This document shows positions 7,208 through 13,732 of a stretch of 32,244 nt of DNA, one piece after another. The notes under the pieces are model-generated. The model saw nothing but the letters and a program-made list of their open reading frames with translations, was not told the origin of the DNA and made no database searches. Each line of letters begins with the position of its first letter. The stretch's first letter is position 1. This DNA is from Selenomonadaceae bacterium. GTDB lineage: Bacteria > Bacillota > Negativicutes > Selenomonadales > Selenomonadaceae. A program made the position numbers and the translations under genes. The stretch lies in NCBI GenBank assembly GCA_017549815.1, contig JAFYNH010000025.1, forward strand, positions 1 to 32,244. Direction: 5' to 3'.

Positions 7208-8001
7208 TACTTTTTAGCCGTTGTAATGTACGCGTCCGGGAAATACTTTTGAACGGTCTTCAAATACGCTTCCGCGTTCGCTTTTACTCTAAACGCGCCA
7301 ACTTGAACGCGGTAAATCGTGCTATTTTGATTTAGCTGCGCGGTAACGTCTTTGCGAACGTCTGCCATTGTCTTTCCGTACTTGCTAAACCATTGCAAAA
7401 CGTCCTTGTGATTGCTGCCAAGCCCCAATTTGTACGCGTCAGCATGACAAAGGATCGTCGGCACGGTTACGCCGTTATATTGAACGCTGCCGTTCGGATC
7501 AATGTTGAACATTTTGCAAAGAAACGCGGTAAACTCGACGGCTTCTTTGTAAACCTTGTCAAAATATTCTTTTGTTCCGTTTGCGTAATCGTTCTTTGCG
7601 TTGCTCCACGCGTCGTCGCAAATCTCAAATTGCAGCCAAAACGGGGAATTTTTCACGTTTGCGTCGCCGTTGCAGCTTCCCTTTGATCCCTTGCCGCAGC
7701 CCCACGGACGATAATTCCACGGCAAAGCTTGAACGGTTGCAATGCTGCCGTCCGCAAGCTTGCCGATCCAAGCGTTAAGTCCGGCTTCAACGGGCGTGTT
7801 GTTCCAATCGTTGCCGTACTGATTAACGCCAAGCAGCTTCAACAGCTTTTCACGGTCGGGATCGTCCTTTGACGGTTGAACGTAACGCTTCAAGTCGGGA
7901 TTGCCCGCAGCGGTATCATGCCAAAGAATGCCCACGGGAACGCCGGTCGTTGTTCTTTTATAACAACTGCTGTTTGTCATAATACATTCAATCAAGTTCA
8001 C
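7207..8001 (-). CDS. N-acetylmuramoyl-L-alanine amidase (endolysin) with SPOR-like C-terminus
   Basis: The endolysin cleaves the amide bond between MurNAc and the stem peptide. The GTG at 8001 is the preferred start because AAAGGGG lies 8 bases upstream; this gives 264 aa. An Amidase_2/PGRP-type zinc domain occupies residues about 20-220, with zinc-ligand candidates His28 (GILWHDTAAGNP) and the His of LCHADAYKLG. The last about 38 residues (YRVQVGAFRVKANAEAYL) form a SPOR-like peptidoglycan-binding repeat. No signal peptide is seen, so release depends on a holin. Confidence 0.9.
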   Translation of the reverse strand: MNLIECIMTNSSCYKRTTTGVPVGILWHDTAAGNPDLKRYVQPSKDDPDREKLLKLLGVNQYGNDWNNTPVEAGLNAWIGKLADGSIATVQALPWNYRPWGCGKGSKGSCNGDANVKNSPFWLQFEICDDAWSNAKNDYANGTKEYFDKVYKEAVEFTAFLCKMFNIDPNGSVQYNGVTVPTILCHADAYKLGLGSNHKDVLQWFSKYGKTMADVRKDVTAQLNQNSTIYRVQVGAFRVKANAEAYLKTVQKYFPDAYITTAKK

Positions 8002-8017
8002 GCAAAACGCCCCTTTC

Positions 8018-8122
8018 TTAATTCTGCGGAAGAATAATAACAACTTCCCGCTTTACTGATCCGAAATAAATTTTTGAAACGGTAAGATTTCCGTTTTCAA
8101 TCTTGCGAATACGAATAACCAT
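8018..8122 (-). CDS. 34-aa basic protein of unknown function
   Basis: A complete small gene with an AGGGGC ribosome site before its ATG, tightly placed between the fibre gene and the amidase. The product begins MVIRIRKIENG and is basic with beta-type alternation. Small conserved genes of this kind are often found after fibre genes. Function unknown. Confidence 0.6.
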   Translation of the reverse strand: MVIRIRKIENGNLTVSKIYFGSVKREVVIILPQN

Positions 8123-8134
8123 TGTTTCAGCCCC

Positions 8135-8836
8135 TTAAACAATGCCGCGAATTTGCGTGATCTTCGCCGTTGTCGTGTCATACACGGGCGCAGAAAACGG
8201 CGCTGTTACAACAACAATATGTGTCGTTGTATTAATGTTTCGCTGCGAATATTCAACGTTTACAGAAAACATCTTGTCGGCTTCGTTTCGCCCGTATTGA
8301 TAAAAACTGCCGTCAAAAACAAGATAGCCCGCTGTTGTAAATGGATTTTTACGAACGCAAAGAACTTCGTAACTTGCGTCGTCAACTTCGATTGTAACGG
8401 AAATCAAATAATAATAATTTAGCGCCGTTGTAAATGCCGCGTATGTTTCCAACGTTTCCCCGGTTGTCACGCCGTCGCTATAACTCCAAATAACAGCGCC
8501 TTCCCGGTTTGCTCTTGCATTTAGCGCGGAAACGTCTGTTAAAAGCCCGTCAACGTCCGTTTCAAGCCCGTCAACTTGACTTTGCAATTCGCTTGTTTCT
8601 GTTGGATCGGTCACAATGTAAAGCGTGTTTGCGTCCGGGCTTTGAATTGCGTTATATTCGTTTTGTGTGCCAACCCATAATTTAACGCCCGTCTGCGCGT
8701 TCTGTTCCTTTATCTGCGTTACAAACGCTTCAAGTCCCGACGGCGTAACGCCTGTCGCTTCCGCGATTGCCGCCGTGATCTGTTCGCGCGTCATGCCTTC
8801 AAACTTGTTTTTCCCGTCGTCAAAAACGTAATACAT
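8135..8836 (-). CDS. Tail/upper fibre-type structural protein
   Basis: The 233-aa protein starts with a helical segment, then has a domain around residues 52-78 (KLWVGTQNEYNAIQ...DANTLYIVTD) found at the N-terminus of many phage fibre and baseplate proteins. A short coiled coil follows (LQSQVDGLETDVDGLLTDVSAL, about 85-106), then a beta-rich C-terminal domain of about 120 residues. This is the architecture of a trimeric fibre with a receptor-binding head. It lies far from the other tail genes in the linear layout, at the head of the late operon between a small-terminase-like gene and the lysis genes. Target unknown. Confidence 0.65.
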   Translation of the reverse strand: MYYVFDDGKNKFEGMTREQITAAIAEATGVTPSGLEAFVTQIKEQNAQTGVKLWVGTQNEYNAIQSPDANTLYIVTDPTETSELQSQVDGLETDVDGLLTDVSALNARANREGAVIWSYSDGVTTGETLETYAAFTTALNYYYLISVTIEVDDASYEVLCVRKNPFTTAGYLVFDGSFYQYGRNEADKMFSVNVEYSQRNINTTTHIVVVTAPFSAPVYDTTTAKITQIRGIV

Positions 8837-8847
8837 AGCTTTTCCCC

Positions 8848-9315
8848 TTATACGTCAAGATCAAAATTCGTTGCTTGTGCGATTGCCTTTTTCAAGTCGT
8901 GTTCTTGCTGCTTCAAGCGCGCCGCTGCGCTGTCGTTATCTCTCCAAGCGCTGTCGTAATTGCGAAGAAGCATTGCTGCCGCTGTTTCGCTTGCCGGTTG
9001 GTGCTTTCTGTACGTTTCCACAAGCACAACGTTTTCGCCGTCTTTGTCTTTCTTTGCAACGGCTTTTTCTTCCGTGTATTCGTAGCCAAGCGCTTTTTTC
9101 AGCAGCGCGGCTTTGATCTCAATAACAACTTTTTCCCGTCCGCGCGCGAAAGCTTCCGCAAACTCCGGGTATTTTTTCTTGTATTCGTAAAGCGTACTTT
9201 CCGCAACGCCAAACGCGCGCGCAATCTCTTTGTCTGTCGCGCCGCTTTCAACCGCTTTTCGTATGTCGTCCAAATACGGCTTTATTTCTTTGTCATATCG
9301 TGTCGGACGTGCCAT
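8848..9315 (-). CDS. HTH protein, terminase-small-subunit-like
   Basis: The 155-aa product carries an N-terminal helix-turn-helix (about residues 20-47, ATDKEIARAFGVAESTLYEYKKKYPEFAEAF) followed by a conserved block (ALLKKALGYEYTEEK ... KHQPASETAAAMLLRNYDSAWRD) typical of Firmicutes phage proteins annotated as small terminase or HTH/transposase-like. It is the first gene of the late operon behind promoter and terminator signals. Because another small terminase candidate sits next to terL, this one could instead be a DNA-binding packaging or late-control factor. Confidence 0.6.
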   Translation of the reverse strand: MARPTRYDKEIKPYLDDIRKAVESGATDKEIARAFGVAESTLYEYKKKYPEFAEAFARGREKVVIEIKAALLKKALGYEYTEEKAVAKKDKDGENVVLVETYRKHQPASETAAAMLLRNYDSAWRDNDSAAARLKQQEHDLKKAIAQATNFDLDV

Positions 9316-9333
9316 TTCCCCCCGCGCCCCTTC

Positions 9334-9382
9334 AAAAAAAGGACGTTACGCAAACGGTATTCTTTTAACCGGGCGCACGTCC
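9334..9382 (-). terminator. Terminator-like hairpin in the late operon leader
   Basis: On the minus strand, GGACGT (9382-9377) pairs with ACGTCC (9346-9341). Inside these are GCG/CGC and CGGT/ACCG helices and a 9-nt loop, followed at once by seven T residues (9340-9334). It lies downstream of the late promoter candidate and 19 bases before the first late gene, so it could be an attenuator opened by antitermination, or the end of the upstream transcript. Confidence 0.6.
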
Positions 9383-9404
9383 AACAAACTATACTTCTAT
9401 TTTG

Positions 9405-9438
9405 ATTATAAAATATTTAATTTATGTCTACTTGTCAA
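9405..9438 (-). promoter_or_regulatory. Late promoter candidate
   Basis: A perfect -35 TTGACA (9438-9433) is followed after 17 bases by TATTTT (9415-9410); a better -10, TATAAT, lies 5 bases further at 9410-9405. The AT-rich block points leftward into the 19-kb late operon. The spacing ambiguity means the exact start is unknown. Confidence 0.6.
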
Positions 9439-9468
9439 GTCTTTCAATGCAAATGAAACGCTTTGCAA

Positions 9469-9756
9469 TTATTCCGTTACAAAGAACGTTTGCAGCTTTG
9501 CTTCGCGCAGTGCTTTCATTTTCAATTCGTATTCCATAGCGTCACGCGACAAACGCGCGCGATCCTTAATCACAACGCCGTCAAAGTCCGCAGCCGCTTC
9601 AATAAGCTGTTCAAAACTGCGTCCGTCCGTGTCAAGATCGTCAATAAATTCGTTTGCGATTTCATAATTTTTTTGTTCTGCATATTCGCGGCATTGTTGA
9701 ACTTGCGCGTCAATGTCGTTTTGTCCGTTAGTTTTTCCGTAAATTGCAATTTTCAT
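9469..9756 (-). CDS. Stand-alone serine-recombinase-like domain lacking the catalytic serine
   Basis: The 95-aa protein resembles the N-terminal catalytic domain of resolvases: a beta strand MKIAIYGKTN, then IDAQVQQCREYAEQKNYEI, FIDD, GRSFEQLIEAA and VVIKDRARLSRD. In active enzymes the first strand reads like YARVS; here it is YGKTN, so the serine nucleophile and the preceding arginine are replaced. There is no DNA-binding domain. The ATG at 9756 is chosen because homology begins there and AAAAGGA precedes it. It lies between the terminator after rusA and the late promoter, a place often used by late regulators. Function unknown; a regulatory or dimerising role is inference. Confidence 0.65.
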   Translation of the reverse strand: MKIAIYGKTNGQNDIDAQVQQCREYAEQKNYEIANEFIDDLDTDGRSFEQLIEAAADFDGVVIKDRARLSRDAMEYELKMKALREAKLQTFFVTE

Positions 9757-9797
9757 TTGTGGATCATTCCTTTTTGTTAAATTTCTAATACAGAATA

Positions 9798-9820
9798 ACA
9801 AGAAGCGTTCGTTTTTGCAA
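9798..9820 (-). promoter_or_regulatory. Possible promoter for the recombinase-like gene
   Basis: TTGCAA (9820-9815) and TATTCT, 17 bases apart, lie directly after the rusA terminator and point toward the gene at 9756. The match is moderate. Confidence 0.35.
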
Positions 9821-9821
9821 C

Positions 9822-9847
9822 AAAAAAGACAAGCGTTCCCGCTTGCC
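9822..9847 (-). terminator. Intrinsic terminator after rusA
   Basis: The minus-strand RNA has an 8-bp stem (GGCAAGCG with CGCTTGTC, one G-U pair), a GGAA tetraloop, and then six T residues. It is 14 bases beyond the rusA stop and probably ends the early operon. Confidence 0.85.
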
Positions 9848-9860
9848 TTTTCTGCCGCCG

Positions 9861-10253
9861 TCATACCGTGTTATCAGTATTGCCCGCAGCCGGTGTAATA
9901 TATACTTCCGTTCGCGGATTTTGTTTGTCGTACAAAACCCGGCTTCCGTCGTGGGATTGAATAACCGTGCAGCAATCGTCCGCAAGCAATCCGGCTTTTA
10001 CAAGCGCGTCGTCAAGCGCTTCAAGCAAATTCGTTAAATCCACGCGCCGCCGCGTTTCCATGTAAAACAGCGCTTTCACGTTCACGGCAAAGTCAATTCT
10101 TTTTCCGCGCGGAATGTACCAAACCGCAGCAGCTTCATATTGCTTGTATTTCTTCGACGGCATAATGAACGGCTTGCCGGTCTGTCTGTTTACAAAGATT
10201 TGCTGCGAATTTTTCTTGCTGATCGGCGCAAGCGGGATTGTAAAACAAATCAT
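9861..10253 (-). CDS. rusA: RusA-family Holliday junction resolvase
   Basis: The 130-aa endonuclease resolves four-way junctions arising in replication and recombination. The family signature is clear: PLAPISKKNSQQIF near the N-terminus, and VDLTNLLEALDDAL followed by LLADD, giving acidic metal ligands Asp72, Asp81/82 and Asp92/93 in the spacing of RusA. The start overlaps the upstream stop (ATGA), and an intrinsic terminator follows, so this is the last gene of the early operon. In some phages RusA helps prepare DNA for packaging. Confidence 0.9.
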   Translation of the reverse strand: MICFTIPLAPISKKNSQQIFVNRQTGKPFIMPSKKYKQYEAAAVWYIPRGKRIDFAVNVKALFYMETRRRVDLTNLLEALDDALVKAGLLADDCCTVIQSHDGSRVLYDKQNPRTEVYITPAAGNTDNTV

Positions 10254-10528
10254 TTCTTTTGTTCCTTCGTTGCTTGTTCAACTTCCGCTTTTACTGTCTG
10301 CTTCATAATTTCCGTCATTGCTTTGTGCAGCGTGTCGTTTTGACGAAGCAGCGTTGAACGGCTGTCTTTCAGTTCCGACATAATATCTTCTTTCGTTGTC
10401 CGCAAGTCTTGTTTTTGATCTAAAACCGTTTGTTTCTGCGCGTTGCTTGTCGCAATGCTAACAAAAATATACGATCCCAAAAGCTGAATTATAAACGCCA
10501 ATATGTCCGTTTGCGTCAAGTTTATCAT
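10250..10528 (-). CDS. Small membrane protein with coiled-coil tail
   Basis: The 92-aa product has an N-terminal hydrophobic helix (about residues 9-26, ILAFIIQLLGSYIFVSIA) and then a long charged coiled coil rich in Lys, Glu and Gln. Both ends overlap neighbours by ATGA junctions, so it is translated as part of the rusA unit. Such proteins are common in Firmicutes phage replication modules; function unknown. A membrane anchor for replication or an exclusion protein are possible. Confidence 0.6.
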   Translation of the reverse strand: MINLTQTDILAFIIQLLGSYIFVSIATSNAQKQTVLDQKQDLRTTKEDIMSELKDSRSTLLRQNDTLHKAMTEIMKQTVKAEVEQATKEQKK

Positions 10529-10659
10529 TCCTTTTCTTTTAATTCGCGTTTCAATATCTTCAAGTATTGCTTCAATTCCTTCTTGATAAACTGCCCGCTT
10601 TTATTTTGCAGCGCGTTTTCTATCCGTTCAATTTCAGCTTTTAGCTTGTCTTTGTCCAA
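10525..10659 (-). CDS. 44-aa charged helical protein
   Basis: A small gene with a TTG start and an AAGGACGG ribosome site. The product (LDKDKLKAEIERIENAL...LKRELKEKE) is a single amphipathic Lys/Glu helix. Its stop overlaps the next start (ATGA), which supports it being real. Function unknown. Confidence 0.6.
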   Translation of the reverse strand: MDKDKLKAEIERIENALQNKSGQFIKKELKQYLKILKRELKEKE

Positions 10660-10678
10660 GTCGTCACCGTCCTTTTAT

Positions 10679-10951
10679 TTAATAAATTTTATCCCGTGTA
10701 CTATCAAAAATTAGATCTTCAATTTTGAAAACTTCTGTAATTTCGTTATTCATATTACTTGCAAAATGATTAAAAAGCATAATCATTTCAACAATGTCGT
10801 CTTTTGCAAAACCTTTTATTGCTTTACTAAAAAGATTATTGCTAACGCCCGTATATTTAGCCGTTTCAAGTAAAGCGTCTTTGAATGATACGGCGTTCAT
10901 GTCATATAATCCACCGTCACGAAAAACAAACAAAAATTTTTGATATTCCAT
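10679..10951 (-). CDS. Unknown 90-aa protein, AT-rich gene
   Basis: The product (MEYQKFLFVFRDGGLYDMNAVSFKDALLE...) is acidic and mostly helical with no recognised motif. The gene has a good AAAGGAAA ribosome site. Its codon use is much richer in A and T than most neighbours and like that of the PAPS-reductase-like gene upstream, which suggests that both were acquired together. Function unknown. Confidence 0.6.
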   Translation of the reverse strand: MEYQKFLFVFRDGGLYDMNAVSFKDALLETAKYTGVSNNLFSKAIKGFAKDDIVEMIMLFNHFASNMNNEITEVFKIEDLIFDSTRDKIY

Positions 10952-10994
10952 TTCTATTTCCTTTCATTCGTTGCGTCAAGCAGCATTTTCCCGG

Positions 10995-11010
10995 TGTTTC
11001 ACGTTAAACA
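10995..11010. promoter_or_regulatory. parS-like ParB-binding sequence
   Basis: TGTTTCACGTTAAACA differs from the Bacillota parS consensus TGTTNCACGTGAAACA at one base. It lies in the 87-base gap between the PAPS-reductase-like gene and the AT-rich orphan gene, outside any long reading frame. By a rough count (49 permitted words out of 4^16, over 32 kb) a match this good is not expected by chance. No ParB gene is visible here, so the host ParB would be the partner. Confidence 0.6.
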
Positions 11011-11038
11011 TTTTCGTTTTAGTTGCCTTCCGCAGCAA

Positions 11039-12064
11039 TTAACGCGCAAAGTCGTAAAACAAATCGTTCATTGTTATTTGATCGGGATTGTCTTTTTCTT
11101 CGCTTTTCTTTGCAACGCAAAATTGCCTATATTGTTTTGTGTATTCGTAAGACGCGCCAAATATCTTCATACAAGCTTTGTAAAGTTTCGGCTCAAACAT
11201 TTTCATTGATTTTAATTCGTCTTCAACATCTTTTCCATAAGGACAGCCAACGCAACCCGTCCTTTTCAATCCGTATTTTGTATAGCAAGCGCTGTGTGTT
11301 ACACCATTCTTTTTTTCATAAAATTTTTTGTCATTGTCCGTCAGCCAAAAAATCGGTCTAAATGTGTCAATGCTTCCACGTTTTGCGTGTGTATAACACT
11401 CTTTATATGCTGTTGCTCTTGTTCCGCCCTCTGATCTACGAACGCCGTAAACGTTCAAGTCCTCGTCTGATTTTTTCAAGTATTCTTTTGCCGGTTTTTT
11501 CTTTCCATAAATGCAACATTTATTTGATATAGGAATAGTCGGCGGATTTGCAATCAAAAAATCTTTTAGATGTTTGTTGTAATCAATGTTAAATCGTTTT
11601 CCTGTTTTACCTGCTGTATTACACCACCATTTAACAGCCCTTTTGCACTTTGGATATTCTTGCAACAGTTCTTCTTCCGGCTTGTCTTCAAACTTAAAAC
11701 CGTATTTTTGCAACCTTGAAAGCATTTCACTAACGTTTTTTGACAAAAACGGAACGCCATATTCACGAACGCAATTAGGAATGGGCTTAATCGGCGGCAA
11801 TCGCGTAATTGTTACGCCGTACTTTTTTTCTAAAAAGTCCAAGTGGTCTTTTGTTGCTTGATATTCAATCCCTGTATTAAACCAAATATATTGAATTTTT
11901 TTGTCACCTTTAACTTTTTCACATATATCTATCACAATATCGCTGTCGCTTCCGCCGCTGATAGAAACAACAATTTTTCTGTGTCCCATCAATACGTGTT
12001 TAGCTTTTACAATAGCGTCAAACACAGCAAAATTTTCTTCTGTGCCATCAATATAATTTTCCAT
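11039..12064 (-). CDS. PAPS-reductase-family (PP-loop) protein
   Basis: The 341-aa protein has an adenine-nucleotide alpha-hydrolase/PP-loop fold: SISGGSDSD at residues 35-42, then IQYIWFNTGIEYQATKDHLDFLEKKYG, the pattern of phosphoadenosine phosphosulfate reductase-like enzymes. The C-terminal half has paired cysteines (NKCCIYG; TGCVGCPYG), suggesting a metal or Fe-S site. The ATG at 12064 follows an AGGGGGAAAAAAG ribosome site. The gene is noticeably AT-richer than its neighbours, a sign of transfer. Relatives include DndC (DNA sulfur modification) and IbrA; no dnd partners are nearby, so the substrate is unknown. Confidence 0.75.
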   Translation of the reverse strand: MENYIDGTEENFAVFDAIVKAKHVLMGHRKIVVSISGGSDSDIVIDICEKVKGDKKIQYIWFNTGIEYQATKDHLDFLEKKYGVTITRLPPIKPIPNCVREYGVPFLSKNVSEMLSRLQKYGFKFEDKPEEELLQEYPKCKRAVKWWCNTAGKTGKRFNIDYNKHLKDFLIANPPTIPISNKCCIYGKKKPAKEYLKKSDEDLNVYGVRRSEGGTRATAYKECYTHAKRGSIDTFRPIFWLTDNDKKFYEKKNGVTHSACYTKYGLKRTGCVGCPYGKDVEDELKSMKMFEPKLYKACMKIFGASYEYTKQYRQFCVAKKSEEKDNPDQITMNDLFYDFAR

Positions 12065-12080
12065 TCTTTTTTCCCCCTTT

Positions 12081-12938
12081 TTATGCTTCGTCCGCAGCAT
12101 TCAAGCCAAGCAGCGCGTTCATTTCGTCAAAGTCTGCAATCAGCTTTTCTTTGCGCCGGTCTTTGTGCTTTACTTCAAGCGGAACGCACATTTCAAAAAG
12201 CCGGGAATAAATGCGTTGCTTGCGGATTTCTTGCGGGTGCTTCAATTCGTCGCTTGTCAAGTTCGTCGTAACGATCAGCGGCAAACCGGCGCGGTAACGG
12301 CTGTCAATTATGTTCTGCACAATTTCGCCCATGTATTCCGTGTCACGTTCCGAAGCAAGATCATCAATCACAAGCAAGTCAAATCTGTTCAGCCCGTCAA
12401 TATAGTCTTGCTTCCCGTCGTACATTCCCGCAATGGTATTCACAAGCCGCGCAAAGTTCGTCACCAAGCACGGAACGCCCTTGTCAATCAATGCGTTTGC
12501 AATGCAAGCCGAAGCAAACGTTTTTCCCGTGCCAACCTTCCCGAACAGCAGCAGCCCTTTTCCGCGCTTTTTCATTTCGGCAAAGTTCGCAACGTAGTTT
12601 CGCGCAGCCGTGGAAAGCTTTTCGTCCGTCCCGTCGTCGTTGTCAAATGTCCAACGGGAAAGTTCAGCGTCCGGGAAACCAAGTCGCCGCAGCTTTTGAA
12701 CTTCTTGCATTTTCTCGACGCGCTTTCTTTCCGCTTCTTCCGCGTCCCGCTTTTCCGCTGCACATTTGCACAAGCAAAAAGGCGTTCTTATCTCGCCAAA
12801 CAATTCAACGCGGCATTGCTTCGGTGTAAAGCATTTCCCGCAGTATAGCAAACCGTCCTTCACAAAGTCGCCGTCGTCCGGCGCGCTTGACTTTGCTGCC
12901 GCTTTTTCAAGCGCTTCAAATATCGGCTTCATGTCCAT
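12081..12938 (-). CDS. dnaC: DnaC/DnaI-like helicase loader ATPase
   Basis: The 285-aa AAA+ protein loads the replicative helicase at the phage origin. It has an N-terminal Cys-rich region (LYCGKCFTPKQC ... FCLCKC, residues 32-59) likely to bind zinc, a Walker A GKVGTGKT at 133-140, Walker B LLVIDDL at 188-194, and a sensor region LIVTTNLT. The ATG at 12938 is preferred to the upstream TTG since the AAAGGAA site is about 10 bases away. It overlaps the upstream zinc-protein gene by 23 bases. No phage helicase gene is seen, so it presumably recruits the host helicase. Confidence 0.92.
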   Translation of the reverse strand: MDMKPIFEALEKAAAKSSAPDDGDFVKDGLLYCGKCFTPKQCRVELFGEIRTPFCLCKCAAEKRDAEEAERKRVEKMQEVQKLRRLGFPDAELSRWTFDNDDGTDEKLSTAARNYVANFAEMKKRGKGLLLFGKVGTGKTFASACIANALIDKGVPCLVTNFARLVNTIAGMYDGKQDYIDGLNRFDLLVIDDLASERDTEYMGEIVQNIIDSRYRAGLPLIVTTNLTSDELKHPQEIRKQRIYSRLFEMCVPLEVKHKDRRKEKLIADFDEMNALLGLNAADEA

Positions 12939-13161
12939 TGCTTTCAAGTTCCTTTCTTGCGTTGATCGCGTCCCGCCACGCCTTCAACATAGCTGCTTCA
13001 AAGTCCACTTTTGCGCCCACGCGCGCGCAAGCGCCGCAAACGTCTTTTCCTTGCGTTAGTCCGCCGAAATAGCCGGTATATTTGGAATATGCGCCGCAGA
13101 TCGCGTCCGCGTCGTTGTCGCTGATAACCTTCCCGCAAACGTCGCACTTATAAATTTTCAT
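12916..13161 (-). CDS. Small zinc-finger-type protein
   Basis: The 81-aa product has CDVCGK near the N-terminus and KDVCGACARVG later, a likely four-Cys zinc ribbon, followed by a helical tail. It overlaps its neighbours on both sides, consistent with coupled translation. Possibly a nucleic-acid or protein adaptor in replication; function unknown. Confidence 0.65.
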   Translation of the reverse strand: MKIYKCDVCGKVISDNDADAICGAYSKYTGYFGGLTQGKDVCGACARVGAKVDFEAAMLKAWRDAINARKELESNGHEADI

Positions 13162-13336
13162 TTTCTTTCCCTTTCTGTATTTTCAACAATAGTTCAATAA
13201 CGTCTTTTTCGTACAATTCCCGCGTTCGGAAGTTCTGCCCGCACGCAATACACTTTCGCCGCCGGAAAACGTAATTGCTTCTTTCCCGGCTGTCTGTAAC
13301 CTTTACTTGTGACGATCCGCAAAGCGGGCAATTCAT
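13148..13336 (-). CDS. NrdR-like zinc-ribbon protein
   Basis: The 62-aa protein reads like the isolated DNA-binding zinc ribbon of the ribonucleotide reductase repressor NrdR: MNCPLCGSSQVKVTDSRE, then RRRKCIACGQNFRTRE. The ATP-cone domain of NrdR is absent. It has a GGAAAGGGG ribosome site. It may bind DNA alone, perhaps at NrdR-like boxes; the function is inference. Confidence 0.7.
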   Translation of the reverse strand: MNCPLCGSSQVKVTDSRERSNYVFRRRKCIACGQNFRTRELYEKDVIELLLKIQKGKENENL

Positions 13337-13338
13337 AA

Positions 13339-13566
13339 TTAAACGCCCCTTTCCCGCTTCATACGCCCCGCAAGATAGCTTTTCTTTTTATAGCAAACCG
13401 GCGGGCAAGTTCTTTCGCGGCATTTGTTACACGGCGACATAAAAAGCCGCATTCTTTCAGCGCGCTTTTTTGCGCAATCCGGGCAAAGATAAACGTTCAC
13501 GCTGCCGCGAAAATAACGGTCGCAGCTTTCGCAGCGCGTCACGGCTTTCAACGGTTTTTCTGTCAA
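13339..13566 (-). CDS. Cys-rich small protein
   Basis: A 75-aa basic protein with two Cys clusters (CESCDRYF...CPDC and CNKCRERTCPPVC), probably two zinc sites. The TTG at 13566 is preferred because it overlaps the upstream stop (TTGA) and has a GGGGGGA ribosome site. Function unknown; it is one of three adjacent zinc proteins before the helicase loader. Confidence 0.6.
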   Translation of the reverse strand: MTEKPLKAVTRCESCDRYFRGSVNVYLCPDCAKKRAERMRLFMSPCNKCRERTCPPVCYKKKSYLAGRMKRERGV

Positions 13567-13715
13567 TCTTCGTCCCCCCAATCCGGCAAGTCGTCAAAGA
13601 ATTGTTCCGCCGTTTCGGAATACTTGATTGCAAGCTTGCAGATCACTTCCCCAAGCACAACAAGAAGCCCGATCACGCCGACAACAATGATCCCGCAAAT
13701 CACGTCCGAAAGCAT
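13563..13715 (-). CDS. 50-aa single-pass membrane protein
   Basis: The product starts MLSDVICGIIVVGVIGLLVVLGE, a strong transmembrane helix, and ends in an acidic cytoplasmic-type tail (DDLPDWGDED). It has an AAAGGGGGAA ribosome site and a TTGA overlap with the next gene. Function unknown. Confidence 0.65.
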   Translation of the reverse strand: MLSDVICGIIVVGVIGLLVVLGEVICKLAIKYSETAEQFFDDLPDWGDED

Positions 13716-13732
13716 ATATATTCCCCCTTTAA

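Noticed and set aside
9757-9864. N-terminal extension of the recombinase-like protein from an ATG at 9864
   Set aside because: The extension would cross the rusA terminator and has no homology; the ATG at 9756 starts the recognisable domain.
11843-12271. Plus-strand frames opposite the PAPS-reductase-like and DnaC-like genes
   Set aside because: Hydrophobic or basic shadow frames without ribosome sites, opposite well-supported genes.
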